This document shows, piece after piece, positions 33,660 through 47,163 of a stretch of DNA of 64,000 nucleotides. The stretch covers positions 27,061,308 through 27,125,307 of the forward strand of contig NC_045139.1 in NCBI RefSeq assembly GCF_008831285.2, read 5' to 3'. Within the stretch, counting starts at the first letter, position 1, and each line of letters starts with the position of its first letter. Made by a program: the position numbers and the translations under genes. Below the pieces are notes generated by a model. The model did no database searches and was not told where the DNA came from. It saw nothing but the letters and a program-made list of their open reading frames with translations. This DNA is from Nymphaea colorata. Taxonomy: Eukaryota; Streptophyta; Magnoliopsida; Nymphaeales; Nymphaeaceae.

Positions 33660-35620
33660 TCCACCTGTAAAAAATGTCATCCTCAAAATTTGAGCATACC
33701 TTGTTGAAATAACTAAAGGTAACTCTTTCTCATGTCTTCTTCCGACTCTCACATACAATCTTCGATTCCATGATGCTGCCATTCAACGTGAACTAATGGG
33801 ATGGTCTTTGTTTTCAACACATGTTCCTTTTGTCAATAATCTGAAAGAGATTTTCTTCTGTTGTCATTTCTTCTTTCAAATCTATCTTTCCATAGTCTAT
33901 CACATGCAAGGAATCGAGTACATACTTCCTTAACATCTACATGTGAAACACTAGATGAACATGGATATATTGAGGTTGTAGTGCAATCTGATAGATAATA
34001 TCTCTAAAACTGCACAAAATTTCGAAGGGTCTAATGTATCATATCATGGGCTCAACTTTCCCTTCTTCCCAAATTAAAAGATACTCTTAGTAGACAAAAT
34101 TTTGATAAACACATGATGGTCTCTTACATCAAATCCTAGCTCTCTTCATCGTTGATCTGCATAATTTTATGTTGACTTTGGGCAGCTAAAAGCTTCTTTA
34201 TGATCAAATTAAGTTGAACTATGTAGTGTTGGATGACTAAAGGATCTTCAACCATGTTATCTCTCACTTCTGTCCAACAGGTTGATGATCTACGTGGTTG
34301 CTCATATAGAGTTTCAAAGTGAGCCATTCCAATACTTGAATGGTAACTATTATTCTAATAAGATTATGCCAAGTTTACAAGCTTGTCCCATTCACCCTTC
34401 CATTATAACACACAAGCTCTCATCATATTCTCAAGAGTATGGATGGTTCGCTCAAATTGACCATCAGTTTGTTGTTGAAATGCTATACTTATTTCTAGTT
34501 TTGTTCACAAGGCTTCCTATAACCTTACCCAAAACTTAGATGTGAATCTTGGATTTCTATCAAAGATGATTGATTTAAGAATTCCATGAAGTCTCACAAT
34601 CTCTTCAACATATAAATCTGCCAAACTCTCTAGTGATTATAAAATTATGATTGGTAAAAATGTGCAACTTAGTTAAGCAGTCCACCCCTACCCAGATAAA
34701 ATCAAGTTGTTTTCAGGTTCATGATAACCCCACTATAAAATCCATAGTGAGCTCTTTTCAGTTTTACTGAGGTATCTCGATTTGCTGCATCAAACCATCT
34801 AGCTTTTGGTGTTCTACCTTAACTTGTTGGCACACAAAACATCGTGAGACTTATTGTATATCTGGTTTTATGTGCTTCCTCTAGCAACTTATTTTTCACT
34901 TCTGGATCGCTTAGAATTCATAATCTATTGTTGAACCATATAGATCCAAATCATCTTAATGAACATGCAGTGTTCTCTTTCTTACTTTCAATTTCTAGAT
35001 TTTCATATTGAAAGTCTTGCCTTTTATTTTCATTGATTTCTTTAAGAAATTTTCCTCCAACCAAGGCATTACACTTCATTTCTCCATTAGCATCTTGCAT
35101 CGGATGCCACTGCGCAAGGTCTTCCACCAATTTCTATGTCGGCATTAGCAGTCCACAAGCTTTAGTAGGGGCCTTTCTGCTAAGTGCATCTGCCATTACA
35201 TTAGCTTTGTTAGGATGATACTTTATCTTAAAGTCATAATCTTTAAGATATTCAACTGATCTCCTCTACCTTATATTCAATTCCTTTTGTGAGAATAAAT
35301 ATTTGTAATTGGAAAACACTTCAAATTCCACAATATGAAGGTAATGACTCCACATCTTTAGTGCAGACACCATAGGTTCCATCTCCAGAACAAGAGTGGG
35401 ATAGTTTTTCTCATGTGTCTAGAGGCATGGACTATAACCTTGCCTTCTTGTGTGAGCATGGCTCCATAACCCGCTCCTCACACATCCATGTACACAGCAA
35501 ACCCCTTTCACCCTTTTAGTAATGTTAGAACTGCGGCAATAGTTAATTTATCCTTCAGTGCTTGGACTCTCTTTGCAATAGTTAGTATATTTTCCAAATT
35601 AGGCTGGCAGTCCATTCAGC
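33660..35620 (-). pseudogene. Ty3/gypsy polyprotein remnant
   Basis: Reading the minus strand from 35620 down gives, in order: RT/RNase H junction (AKRVQALKDKL, near 35560); RNase H (KVIVHASRHMR, then MVSALKMWSHYLHIVEF); RNase H end ([16 protein letters not shown], near 35190); spacer; integrase (DFIWVGVDCLTKLH near 34680, FQQQTDGQFERTIHTLE near 34450, NSYHSSIG near 34340); and the C-terminal integrase/chromo-adjacent region (KGKLSPRYIGPFEI pattern recognisable near 34040, then a HVIDY segment near 33900). Many stops and frameshifts break it; the longest open piece is 34136-34327. The domain order and motifs are those of plant chromovirus-type gypsy elements. Gag, protease, most of RT and the left part are absent, and no LTR pair was found. 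Confidence 0.8.
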
Positions 35621-35787
35621 TTGTGAGCTAATTTAGGATTGGGTCCACTGGATGGTATCTAATTTGCATTGTCTTTGACTAGAGAAGTGGATGGTGTTGG
35701 GCTTTTTACTTTTTGTTGTTTGATGATTCTTTTTCTTTTTGAATAATACTTCTACCATTCAGTTAATTTTCCTAATTAGGGGGAACA

Positions 35788-36310
35788 TTAGTAGGTCTAT
35801 TTCTAAAAGAAAGAGACTTGTTTTTTGTTGTCATACTTTTTTCAACTCATTGGTTTTCCTTCCTATTATTAGGGGGGATATTTAAGATGTAAACCTGCTG
35901 GGGGTTGTCCCCAAATATATTGATCATAAAAAAAGAAAGAGGAAAGAATAAAATAGTTTTTTACACCTCCATTCAGGAGAAACCAAAAGGGAACAACATT
36001 TACAAGCAATAAAATTTACAGCCAAAAACGCAGCAGAGTGCAAGCCTCAACCAGACAATAGTCTAATGACATCAGCAGAAAGATATTTATCACAAACTAC
36101 TAATTTATCCAACACGAACATGCTGTCAAACTGAGCGGGGTACCATCTGTGATCACATTGGAACAGATCCTAGCCCCTTTCATGAGAGTAGGATATTTGT
36201 GAAACATTTCCCGTAGAAGTATGGAATATTTAGTTGGTCTATTTCTAAAAGGAAAAAAACTTGTTTTTTGTTGTCATATCTTTTTGACTCATTGGTTTTC
36301 TTTTCTATTA
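35788..36310. repeat. Direct repeat of about 85 bp flanking an insertion
   Basis: GGTCTATTTCTAAAAG...TTGGTTTTC occurs at about 35792-35870 and again at 36228-36310 with about 90% identity. Between them lies about 355 bp whose left end contains GGTTGTCCCCAAATATATTGATCAT, which on the minus strand resembles the 3' tail of plant LINEs. The repeat is too long for a normal target duplication, so a local tandem duplication or recombination is as likely. Confidence 0.35.
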
Positions 36311-36314
36311 CACT

Positions 36315-38080
<1,766 letters not shown>

Positions 38081-38377
38081 TGATAAGAAGACCCATTGCA
38101 ACATCACTCAAGGATTTGTTAAGTTTTGTTACCTTATTAACTTTGCTCTTGTTACCATTCATGCCTCGTATAGTCGTTAATGGAACATTGAGAAAAGTTC
38201 CTTCCTTGTAAATCTTTCCTCAACGTTTACATATTCTTTGTAAGTCTGAAAAACGAGTAATGAAAAAACAGAGCAAGACTGCGTGATGCTATTGCCATGG
38301 ATGTAGGATTTACAAATCCGAACTACGTAAATCCATGCGTGCACTCTCTTTTTTCCTCTTTCTCTCAAAAATCATCA
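38081..38377 (+). repeat. 5' LTR of Copia element 2
   Basis: 297 bp, TG...CA ends, followed by the primer-binding site at 38378-38389. Confidence 0.93.
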
Positions 38378-38389
38378 TGGTATCAGAGC
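38378..38389 (+). other. Primer-binding site of Copia element 2
   Basis: TGGTATCAGAGC, same initiator-Met type as Copia 1. Confidence 0.88.
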
Positions 38390-38439
38390 AGTGATAGCCT
38401 TCAAAGCGTCAAGTTTCCCCTTGGTTTTCTTACTTATCT

Positions 38440-41400
38440 ATGGCATCATATGATGGAACCAGTGATTCTCAGGGACAGAACTCGACAAATGGATCCTCTG
38501 CATAGCAGCATATTGTTGTGGAGACAGGTACCACTATTCTCAAAATTACAAATGTTCCATTGAATGGCTTAAATTATATGTCATGGTCTAAAGCTACTAC
38601 TTTGTTTTTGAGTGGGAAACTTAAACTAGGGTTCGTTAATGGAAAAAAACCAAAACCAACCATTGACGACCCTAACTATGATGAGTGGGAGTTTGGAAAT
38701 CATATGGTCGTGTCTTGGTTATTAAACTCTATGGATGCTAAAATCGCTGAAAGCTTTTATTATTTCGAAACTGCCGAAGAAATATGGAACACTGCCAAAG
38801 AATTATACAGTGAAAAATATAGTACGGCATGCATGTATCAACTCTCCCATGAAATCTATGAGTTGAAGAAAGATCATATGTCCTTGAGCGACTATATTCC
38901 TACGCTGAAAGGAAAGTGGAATGAGATAGACTCACATTGCCCCCTTTCAACCGATCTTGCTCACATTAAGAGGCGAGATCAAGAAAGAACTTTCAAACTC
39001 TTAGCTGGTTTAGGCAAGGATTATCTACCCTCTTTGGATATGGTGTGTAACACCCTCTTATGAGAAGAAAAAATGAGGAAGATTATGAAGACCGGTGACA
39101 CTATTGATACTAAAACCAGCAGAAAAAATATTGAAAAAGTTGCTTTTAATGCCTCAGTCAGCAAAAGGTTTGAAGAAAAATTAGAGGCTCAGCAATCATT
39201 CAGAAATAGAAGCAAACGACCAGTGTGCACATACTACAAAAAAGAAGGGCATGTTCAAGAAAAATGCTGGAATTTACACGGAAACCCTACCAACAAGGGA
39301 GATCCTCCAAAGCAGTAGTATAAGCCATAGGCCCAGCTGGTTCAGTCCGATGAAGGTGACATTACTCTTGCCACTATTACAAAGATGATTAAAAATCCGA
39401 ATGGCCAGAAACACACCAACATGATAACAGCCGCATCAGCGTTCACTTTACCCGGGAATCGGCCAGGTATGAACTCAAACTTTTCTCTTACTGAAAAATA
39501 CGCTTGGATCGTGGATTCTGGTGCATCCGAACATATGTCATGTTTTCACAATAACTTGAAAGGTATAGAAAATAATAGTGAAAATAGAACTGTCACCATA
39601 ACTGATGGCACCTACCTTAAAATTGTTGGAGTTGGAAAAACAAATCTTTTTGAAAAGGAATTGAAGACTCTTTATATGCCTAATTTAGCGTCCAATCTTT
39701 TATCCATCTTTAAAATTACAAATGATCTAAATTGCAATATTTATTTTTTCTTCCACCCAAGTAATCTTTCAGGATAGGTTGACAAAGATAACGATTGGTG
39801 AATGAAAAGAAGTAAATAGAGTGTATGTGATCAATCAGAATAATGATTCTGCTATGATTGCTAGCTCGAGATTTGATTCTCACTTATGGCATTGCAGACT
39901 TGGCCACCCCTCCAGTAGATTCATGTCTCTGGTATTTCCTCATGAAGTATTTGACTTACATTTGTGTGAAATTTGTCAATATGCGAAAATGACTCGCCGC
40001 CCCTTCGGTTTGTCTGCAACTATTGCTAGTAAACCATTTAATTTGGTACATGCTGATGTTTGGGGTCCTGCCGCAGTAGCCTCTTATAAAGGTTTTAAAT
40101 ATTATTTATCTTTTATTGATGATTTCTTTAAGGTAACTTGGTTATTTCCTCTTAATTCCAAGGATCAAGTTTTTGAAAAATTTGTGATTTACTATAATAT
40201 GGTGAAAACTCAATACAATGTTTGTATTAAGACCCTGAGAACTGACAATGGGACTGAGTTTAAAAACAACTTTTTGAAAATTTTGAAAATACGAGTGGCA
40301 TGATGCATCAATATTCATGTGTAAAACTCTGCAACAAAACGGAGTAGTCGAGAGGAAAATCGTCATATTCTTGAAATTACTTGTTCCTTATTTTTTTAAT
40401 CTTGTATGCCTAAACAGTTTTGGAGTGAGGCGATTATAACTGCTTGCTATTTGATTAACCGAACTCCTAGTTGCAAATTAAGAGGAAAATCACCTCTTCA
40501 CATCCTTATTGGGTGCAAGATCGTATCAATCACTTGAAGTTGTCGGCAGTATCATGTATGTTATGCTCGACAAAACTGAAGGTGACAAACTTAGTTTGAA
40601 AGATCGCAAATATGTGTTTATGGGATATTCAGTCAACAAAAAAAGCTATAGATTCTACAACCCTCATGACCAGCGCATGTATATTTCTAGAGATGTCAAA
40701 TTTGACGAGTCTGTGTCATATTTTAAAAATCACCATCATCAAGAAAGGCGATAGGGGGAGACTACCTTACCAAATATTAGCATATATGATGATCTGGTCG
40801 CTATTTCTACAAACCAAGGATATCCTAATGAACAAGAAGAAGCTCAAGTGCAAACCATGATAAAAAAACATAGGAGCTCATGAAGTTGAAATTGAAGGTA
40901 ACACAACTGAAGTCGTCGAGCCTAGAAGATCACAAAGAATTATTCAAGCACCTAGGCAATTGAAAGATTATGTTACATACAAGGTGGTCATGCATCCTAT
41001 CAAAAAATATGTGACGTTCAAAAATTTTTCCGAAAAACACTCAACTTTTTTCACCACCATAGAAAGAGAGGTAGAACAAAGATCATATGAGGAGGCCAAA
41101 GATAACCCTGTTTGGATCAAAGCCATGCAGGAAGAGATTGATGCCCTAAACAAAAAACAAACATGGGAAATTACTCAATTGCCTGAAGAAAAATGCGTAG
41201 TTGGCTGCAGATGAGTTTTTAAAATCAAATATAACAGCGACAGTACAATAGAAAGATACAAAGCCAGACTCATTGCAAAAGGGTACACTCAAACACAATG
41301 ATTGGATTATGAGTAAACCTTTGCCCTCGTAGCCAGGATGAATGCTGTTCGAATATTGCTTTCGATCACTTGCAATTATGATTCGCTACTATTTCAATTA

Positions 41401-42530
41401 GATGTAAAAAATGTCTTTTTGTTGGGAGACTTACAAGAAGAAGTATATATGAAGCTACCTCTTGGATGGTCTCAAGGGAACTCTACATCAGTGTGCAAGT
41501 TACGAAAATTGATATACAAACTTAAACAATCTCCTCAAGCATGGCACTTCAAATTGAGCAAAGCTCTCGAACAATATGGATTCTATAGGAGCAAAGCCGA
41601 CAACTCTTTGTTTATCAGTAAGAAAGACAATGATATTACTTTGGTGCTTATCTATGTAAATGACATAATTATCACTTGTAGCAACAATCTCAAAATCAAG
41701 GATGCAAAAAAATTGCTTCAGAAAACCTTCAATATAAAAGATTTGGGAAGGTTAAAGTATTTTCTAGGTATAGAGATTGCTCAGTCGAGGAAAGGGTTGT
41801 TTATGTCACAAGAAAAATATGTCACTGATCTACTCAAAGAAACTGAAAAACTTGGATGTCACCCTGCGGATACACCGTTGGTTATCAACCACAAAGAAGA
41901 TGTTACCGAGAGACATGAGACCCCAAAAATTTCAAGATATCAACGACTGGTAGGGAAACTTATATATTTCATAGTTACAAGACCCGACATCACCTACACA
42001 ATAAATCTTGTTAGTCAACATATGCATGATCCAACCCAAAAACATTGGGATATGGTTGAACGAATTTTCAAATATTTGAAAAAGTCTCCCGACCAAGGAT
42101 TAATATATAAAGGAAATGGCCATGTCAACATTAGAGCATATTTTGACGCAGATTGGTGAGGAAGCATGGATCATAAAGCCACTACCGGTTACTGTATTTA
42201 CGTGGGTGATAACCTAGTATCTTGGCGAAGCAAAAAACAACGAGTCACTTCTAGGTCCAGTGCAGAATCAGAGTACAGAGCGATGGCCACTACAATTGGT
42301 GAAATCATTTGGATTCACACCCTTTTATCTGAAATTGTCTTAGAATTCAATTCTTCCACAACAATGCATTGTGATAATCAAGCTATCATACACATCGCAG
42401 CAAATGCCGTGTTCCATGAAAGAACAAAACATATAGAAATCGACTGTCACTTCATAGAGAAAAGGTTCAGAATGGTGAAATCAGTACTCCCTTCACACCG
42501 AGCTCAAAACGACCTGCAGATGGATTAACC
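38440..42530 (+). pseudogene. Copia gag-pol pseudogene
   Basis: The ATG at 38440 opens the Gag frame but a TAG at 38503 stops it after 21 codons; the same frame is then open to a TGA at 39061 with a typical Gag core. Zinc knuckle at 39226-39267 reads CTYYKKEGHVQEKC, its second Cys changed to Tyr. Protease DSGAS is intact at about 39514. Integrase shows HADVWGP near 40050 and TDNGTEF near 40243, but the frame breaks before the final Glu block near 40330. The RT active site is YVND (41653-41664), first Asp lost. RNase H has FDADW followed by a TGA at 42157. At least eight open pieces are needed to cover it. It resembles a single-frame Copia polyprotein like element 1 but is clearly another family. 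Confidence 0.92.
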
Positions 42531-42611
42531 AAAGCAATATCAAGAAAGGAATTACATGATGCTATTAACAAGTGGGGCTGCCATGATTTGTATGCCCCAC
42601 TTGAGGAGGAG

Positions 42612-42907
42612 TGATAAGAAGACCCATTGCAACATCACGTAAGGATTTGTCAAGTTTTCTTACCTTATTAACTTTGCTCTTGTTACCATTCATGCCTCGT
42701 ATAGCCATTAATGGAACTTTAAGAAAAGTTTCTTCCTTGTAAATCTTTCCTCAATGTTTACATAGTCTTTGTAAGTCTAAAAAACGAGTAATGAAAAGAA
42801 AGAGCAAGACTGTGTGATGTTATTGCATGGATGTAGGATCTACAAATCCGAACCACGTAAATCCGTGTGTGCACTCTCCTTGTTCCTCTTTCTCTCAAAA
42901 ATCATCA
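42612..42907 (+). repeat. 3' LTR of Copia element 2
   Basis: 296 bp, preceded by GAGGAGGAG (42603-42611) and followed by target duplication AAGTT. Confidence 0.93.
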
Positions 42908-43330
42908 AAGTTTAAACTCGATGCAAGGTTCAATTTGAAATTAACATGTCTTGTTTTGACTTGGTCGAAGATAATTTGAAGTTACTTTCGGGTCCAATTT
43001 TGTGCAAGTGGGTTTAGGATCATGGAAATCGTAGTGCAATGAACCTACATGCCATTATGCTTAATCGCATATTTGTTTAGTGACATGATATGTGTATACG
43101 TAGTTACCAAAGACTGATTCTTCATCGCGCGCATCCATTTAAAAAGCACTAGAAAAAACCCTAGAGTTTTTCTTTTTCCTTCAACAAAGGTAGAACAAGT
43201 TGATTTCTCAAATTTAAAAAAAGAAATCAAGTCTCTCTACCATTATACGGATGTTATACAATGTAACAATCATAAATTTTCTGAAAATGTGGGTTAGGTT
43301 GTGAGTCTTCATAAAAGCTAACGCCCGAAA

Positions 43331-43470
43331 TTTTTGTATATAAGGAAATGAATGTTGAATGGTTCACCTTCTTTAGCAGTGTTGCAAATTAGAAATTGAC
43401 TTTTTGTATATAAAAAAATGAATGTAAAATGGTTAACCTTCTTTAGCAGTGTTGCAAATTAGAAATTGAC
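43331..43470. repeat. 70-bp tandem duplication
   Basis: Two head-to-tail 70-bp copies (43331-43400, 43401-43470) starting TTTTTGTATATAA and ending AGAAATTGAC. They differ at about five positions. Confidence 0.9.
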
Positions 43471-43796
43471 TTTGACAGACTGATACCGATCTTTTCTAAC
43501 TCGATTTGATAAACCTCCACCAATATAGACGAGGAACATGTCATAGATTGCTCAATATTTTTCTTAATTAGTTACATGTTCATTTACAACTTATCTATTC
43601 AAAAAATTAACGTAACAGTCCTTTTTCACAGTTCACAACTACATCATGACAAGACATGATTCGATTGGTTTCTTATCTTTCCAGCATAGAGCTCATCCCG
43701 AAATAGTTCACGATAGCTGGCAACAAACCCAAAACCTATATTCCCAGCTTTAATGTGTTCTTAAGTAACTTTCTTTGTAGATAAGACATACTGGTT

Positions 43797-44000
43797 AGGG
43801 ATGTCAATATATCTGATTTGAATCAGATATCCAACCGATTTGATCTGAAAAAATCAGATATAGAAAAAAATTTAATATTCGATTAAGAAATCAAATCAGA
43901 TTCAGATTTAATAAATGACATCCGATTGGATTCGGATTTGGATATACATAAATATCTGATCGGACTAAGATACGGATTTGGATTGGATTCATAAAATCGT
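43797..44000. mobile_element. A/T-rich miniature element, GGATTCGGATTTGG family
   Basis: Opens with TTAGGGATGTCAAT, a hAT-like terminus, and is filled with ATCAGAT and GGATTTGGATT words in both orientations. A related copy is at 59665-59960. No clean target duplication or right terminus identified. Confidence 0.45.
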
Positions 44001-45029
44001 GGAACCAACTAGGTGACTTTTTTTCTTTTGAGATGGTACAAGCAGTTATCATTTGTAAAGTAGCCTAAATCCAAATACGTAACCCCAGAAAAATTAAATC
44101 CTTGAGCCAATTTCCTCCCATGGCAAAGTCCTTTTTTCTTGCAATTTTCTTTTCAAAATAAAATACAATATTGTCTTTTAGAAAACATGGAGATGGAGCC
44201 ACATATATTCATTGGAAGTGTTAATTACCGTACATTATAGGTTGATGAGAGGCATCTACGAATCAATAAAACTGTTTCCTATAGTTATATCTTTTAAGAA
44301 AAATAAACAAAACCACTTAACAATTAAACAAATAACCAATCACTACACAACTTTCATGGGGTTCAACAAACAGGCACGTAGCTTTTAAGAGAAACTTTCA
44401 AAGAGCTGCCTTAAGATGAAAACCATGAAAGTGGATGGATAAATTACAAAATTATTCTTCTTTACCTAAACTGTTTTTTTTTTAAAAAAACAGAAAAAAA
44501 TGAGATAATTAGTTTTGATTTAGATGAGTAATTAAAATATTATGTCCCCTTTGTAATCGTTTCCATATGTAGACAGTGTTTTGAGAATTTTCTTCAAAAA
44601 ATTAAGCATGTGATTGTTGCTTAAACCTTAACTCTTTTTTGTAACTTTTTTCTTTTTAAAATTATATCAGCAAGCCTTGATGGCTTCTAACATTTTATGG
44701 TGGATTTCTATCATTATGATGTGATCCGTACATATATTTATAAGATTATTTTTTTAAAAATATTTTGTCATATTTAACAAGAAATGCCTATATGAGAGAC
44801 ATATAAAGTAATTCAAAATGTTGGATTTATTGCTAGATGCGACTTGATAATGTTGACTTCAAGTGAACCCAAATCCAAAATCAAATTTTATTAAATGAGA
44901 ATAATAATACCAAGATTTATTTTGCGTTTGTTTTATTCAATTGATGATGCAAGGCTATATAAGAAAATATTAAGAAAACTCAAGGAAAATATGACATTAG
45001 GAAGCATATATAATACTAATATTAGCATA

Positions 45030-45930
45030 AAAAAGTAATGTCATTGATACCAAAAATTCTTGTAGTATTGCCTTTACATTTAAATTCTGTAGCCATTTAA
45101 AGTAAAAAATGAATCGATGGTACTGGAGTTTGCCTTTCACTCGATTTTTATTTAAACACTTTTCTTCTTTGCTTTTTATGGATTCACAATGGCATCCACA
45201 TCATGTGCATACCTTCACCAAGGTTGCAAGGTTTGCCTTTAATAACATTTATGCTACTTTTTGTTTTAGGTTGCATCCATGTCTTTAACATACAAATAGT
45301 AAAAAGCCTTAACTTATACGAAGGTGATTTGAAAGTATGTGACATATATATGTAATGGTAAATGGACAATGATCAAACCCAAACCATACTTGATGGCAAA
45401 AGTATTATGTCATGCCATCTGTATTCAAAGGCATATTAGGTAATTGTTGAGTCCTATACAAAAACTAAATTATTTTATCATGACAAAATAGGACAAGTTA
45501 ACTTTTTGCTGCTCAGATCATTTTACGATGTGACTTTTTCTTAATGCAACAATATTACAAAAAAATGAATGTTACTTGGTCCCAAAATTCTTGTAGTTTC
45601 TTTAATTTGAAATTCCATAGCAAAAGTAATACAATGAACTGATCTTCACATCATGTGCATTAGCATTACTTTCATTGCTATTACAATGTTCCCCTTAAAA
45701 TAGCATTCATGCCACTTTTGTTTGTTCTGGTCATGCATCCATAAACTTTAATATGGAAACATCGAAAAGAAAAGTTCGATTAATGGTGATTCTGAAAATA
45801 ATGACATATATATAGGCAAAAACATGGTAAATGGAGAAGAAACAAACTCTTAACCATACTTGGTGAAAAAGGTATTATATCTTGCAACTTCTATTATTAA
45901 AAGCATATTACGTAGAGGCTGAGAGTCCAA
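45030..45930. repeat. Diverged tandem duplication of about 0.5 kb
   Basis: 45030-45450 and 45570-45930 share ordered landmarks: AAAATTCTTGTAGT, CACATCATGTGCAT, CATGCATCCAT/TTGCATCCATG, GACATATATAT, GGTAAATGGA and AACCATACTTG. Identity is low and the copies are non-coding. Confidence 0.6.
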
Positions 45931-45953
45931 TGCTCAATGTAGAGTAATCCTTT

Positions 45954-45955
<2 letters not shown>

Positions 45956-45994
<39 letters not shown>
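45956..45994. repeat. (TC)n microsatellite
   Basis: About 19 TC units. Confidence 0.95.
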
Positions 45995-45997
<3 letters not shown>

Positions 45998-46099
45998 TAT
46001 AGAAGAAAACAGCATCATCTAAATTAAGCACTCACTCACAACCAAGAGAGGTTATATAAGAACCAACAATCCTTTTGCAACTCATGAGCAGTTCGGTTA

Positions 46100-46870
46100 G
46101 GACCCTCTCCTTTCTCGCTCGAGAGCATTAAGCTTCCATGTCCAACAATGGTGTCATCACCAAACAGGTCCAGTAATGGAACTTCATCAAGGAGAGGGCC
46201 ATGAATGATCACTCTTTCATCTCCCTCATCACCCCATCTTCAGCTATGGGGTGAGAGGATTCCCATGGGAAATGGTTGGGGCGATTCCGAAGCCAACTAC
46301 TCGATCGACACTCATGGACTTCTCTCCATGCATTTGATCTATGGATGTCAGCCTTGACTGATCCTGTTGGACCATTGCAACCAGCGGCACCGATAGTGGA
46401 GCCAACAGTGTAGATGGTGGTGCTCTGGCAAAGCTTGAGGCTTCAATAGCTCACATCTTGCCTTGACCATGGAGTACTTGGCTTCCACAATACCTGCTAA
46501 GGCCTCCTGTGACGTAGAATCATCTTGTTAATTGGTCATGCCATCAAACAAATTCTGCCTCAATCCCACCTACTTATTCTCCTTGGCCAGCTTTGACAAC
46601 TCATTTCAGGATGAATCCTGTGCATCCCTCTAATGTGGCTTTCAAACCCTTAATTTGACCTGCTTTTCGAAACTGGGAAGCACCCCCAGACGCACGAACT
46701 TTGTTTGCTGAAACTGGCATTGATTGTCCAGATTCTCCTGAAAGATTGGTTTCTCTACTGCTTATTCTGAAGAAGACTGCCTAAAGAAGGGGCACAATTT
46801 ATCCCAATACATAGAGGGTCGTTGGAACATGCCAAGGTCCAGGAGTCCACTTGAAAGTAAGTCGTTTCAT
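46100..46870 (-). repeat. Inverted partial copy C of the duplicated coding-like block
   Basis: In reverse complement, 46320-46510 matches 24530-24720 of copy A and 55490-55680 of copy B, and 46600-46860 matches 24080-24330 and 49450-49700. On the minus strand it keeps the longest readable pieces of the unidentified protein: VEAKYSMVKARCELLKPQA near 46450, and near 46190 a frame reading GPLLDEVPLLDLFGDDTI. Stops separate the pieces, so it too is probably a pseudogene. It lies 0.2 kb from the start of copy B, in opposite orientation. Confidence 0.6.
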
Positions 46871-47163
46871 TTGTTAAGTAGCCTTCCGGTTTGTAGTTTA
46901 CTAGTTAAGATCGAACTAAAAGAACTAGATTTGGTCAGACTCGAGTAATCTCCTGTGCTAATAGAAGTGTGTATATGAGTTGTTTTGACTATTCTTATGC
47001 CAAATGACCATTGGTTTACTGGGTCAATTTGGCTTCGCTTGCTTTTGATATATATATACATGTGTCGTCAAGCTCAGGTGTTCAAGTTTCCTTAGGCTCA
47101 AGCTGAACACACACACACACACATATGCTTTTGTCTTCTCAGTTCATAAGTTGTTGTGTGCAG

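Larger units (their letters stand above)
38081..42907 (+). mobile_element. Ty1/copia LTR retrotransposon, complete in outline but decayed
   Basis: LTRs at 38081-38377 (297 bp) and 42612-42907 (296 bp), both TGATAAG...CATCA. They differ at about 22 positions plus one indel, roughly 7%. The target duplication AAGTT (38076-38080 and 42908-42912) is perfect. Primer-binding site TGGTATCAGAGC follows the left LTR; purine tract GAGGAGGAG precedes the right. The related sequence at 26740-26800 (AAAAAGTTTAG next to AACTCGATGCAAGG) is an empty-site paralogue. All Copia domains are present between the LTRs but with stops, frameshifts and catalytic changes, so it is dead. Confidence 0.95.
43021..46099. 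other. Anonymous A/T-rich DNA with local duplications
   Basis: No gene is seen. It contains the 70-bp tandem at 43331-43470, a GGATTTGGATT-rich miniature-like element at 43797-44000, a diverged duplication at 45030-45930 and a CT tract at 45956-45994. Confidence 0.5.

Noticed and set aside
33660-35620. Considered as part of the pararetrovirus
   Set aside because: It contains integrase motifs (TDGQFERTIHTLE-like) and a gypsy C-terminal region, which caulimovirids lack.
43331-43470. Regular repeats considered as a CRISPR-like array
   Set aside because: Only two units, 70 bp, no spacers; a simple tandem duplication in plant DNA.
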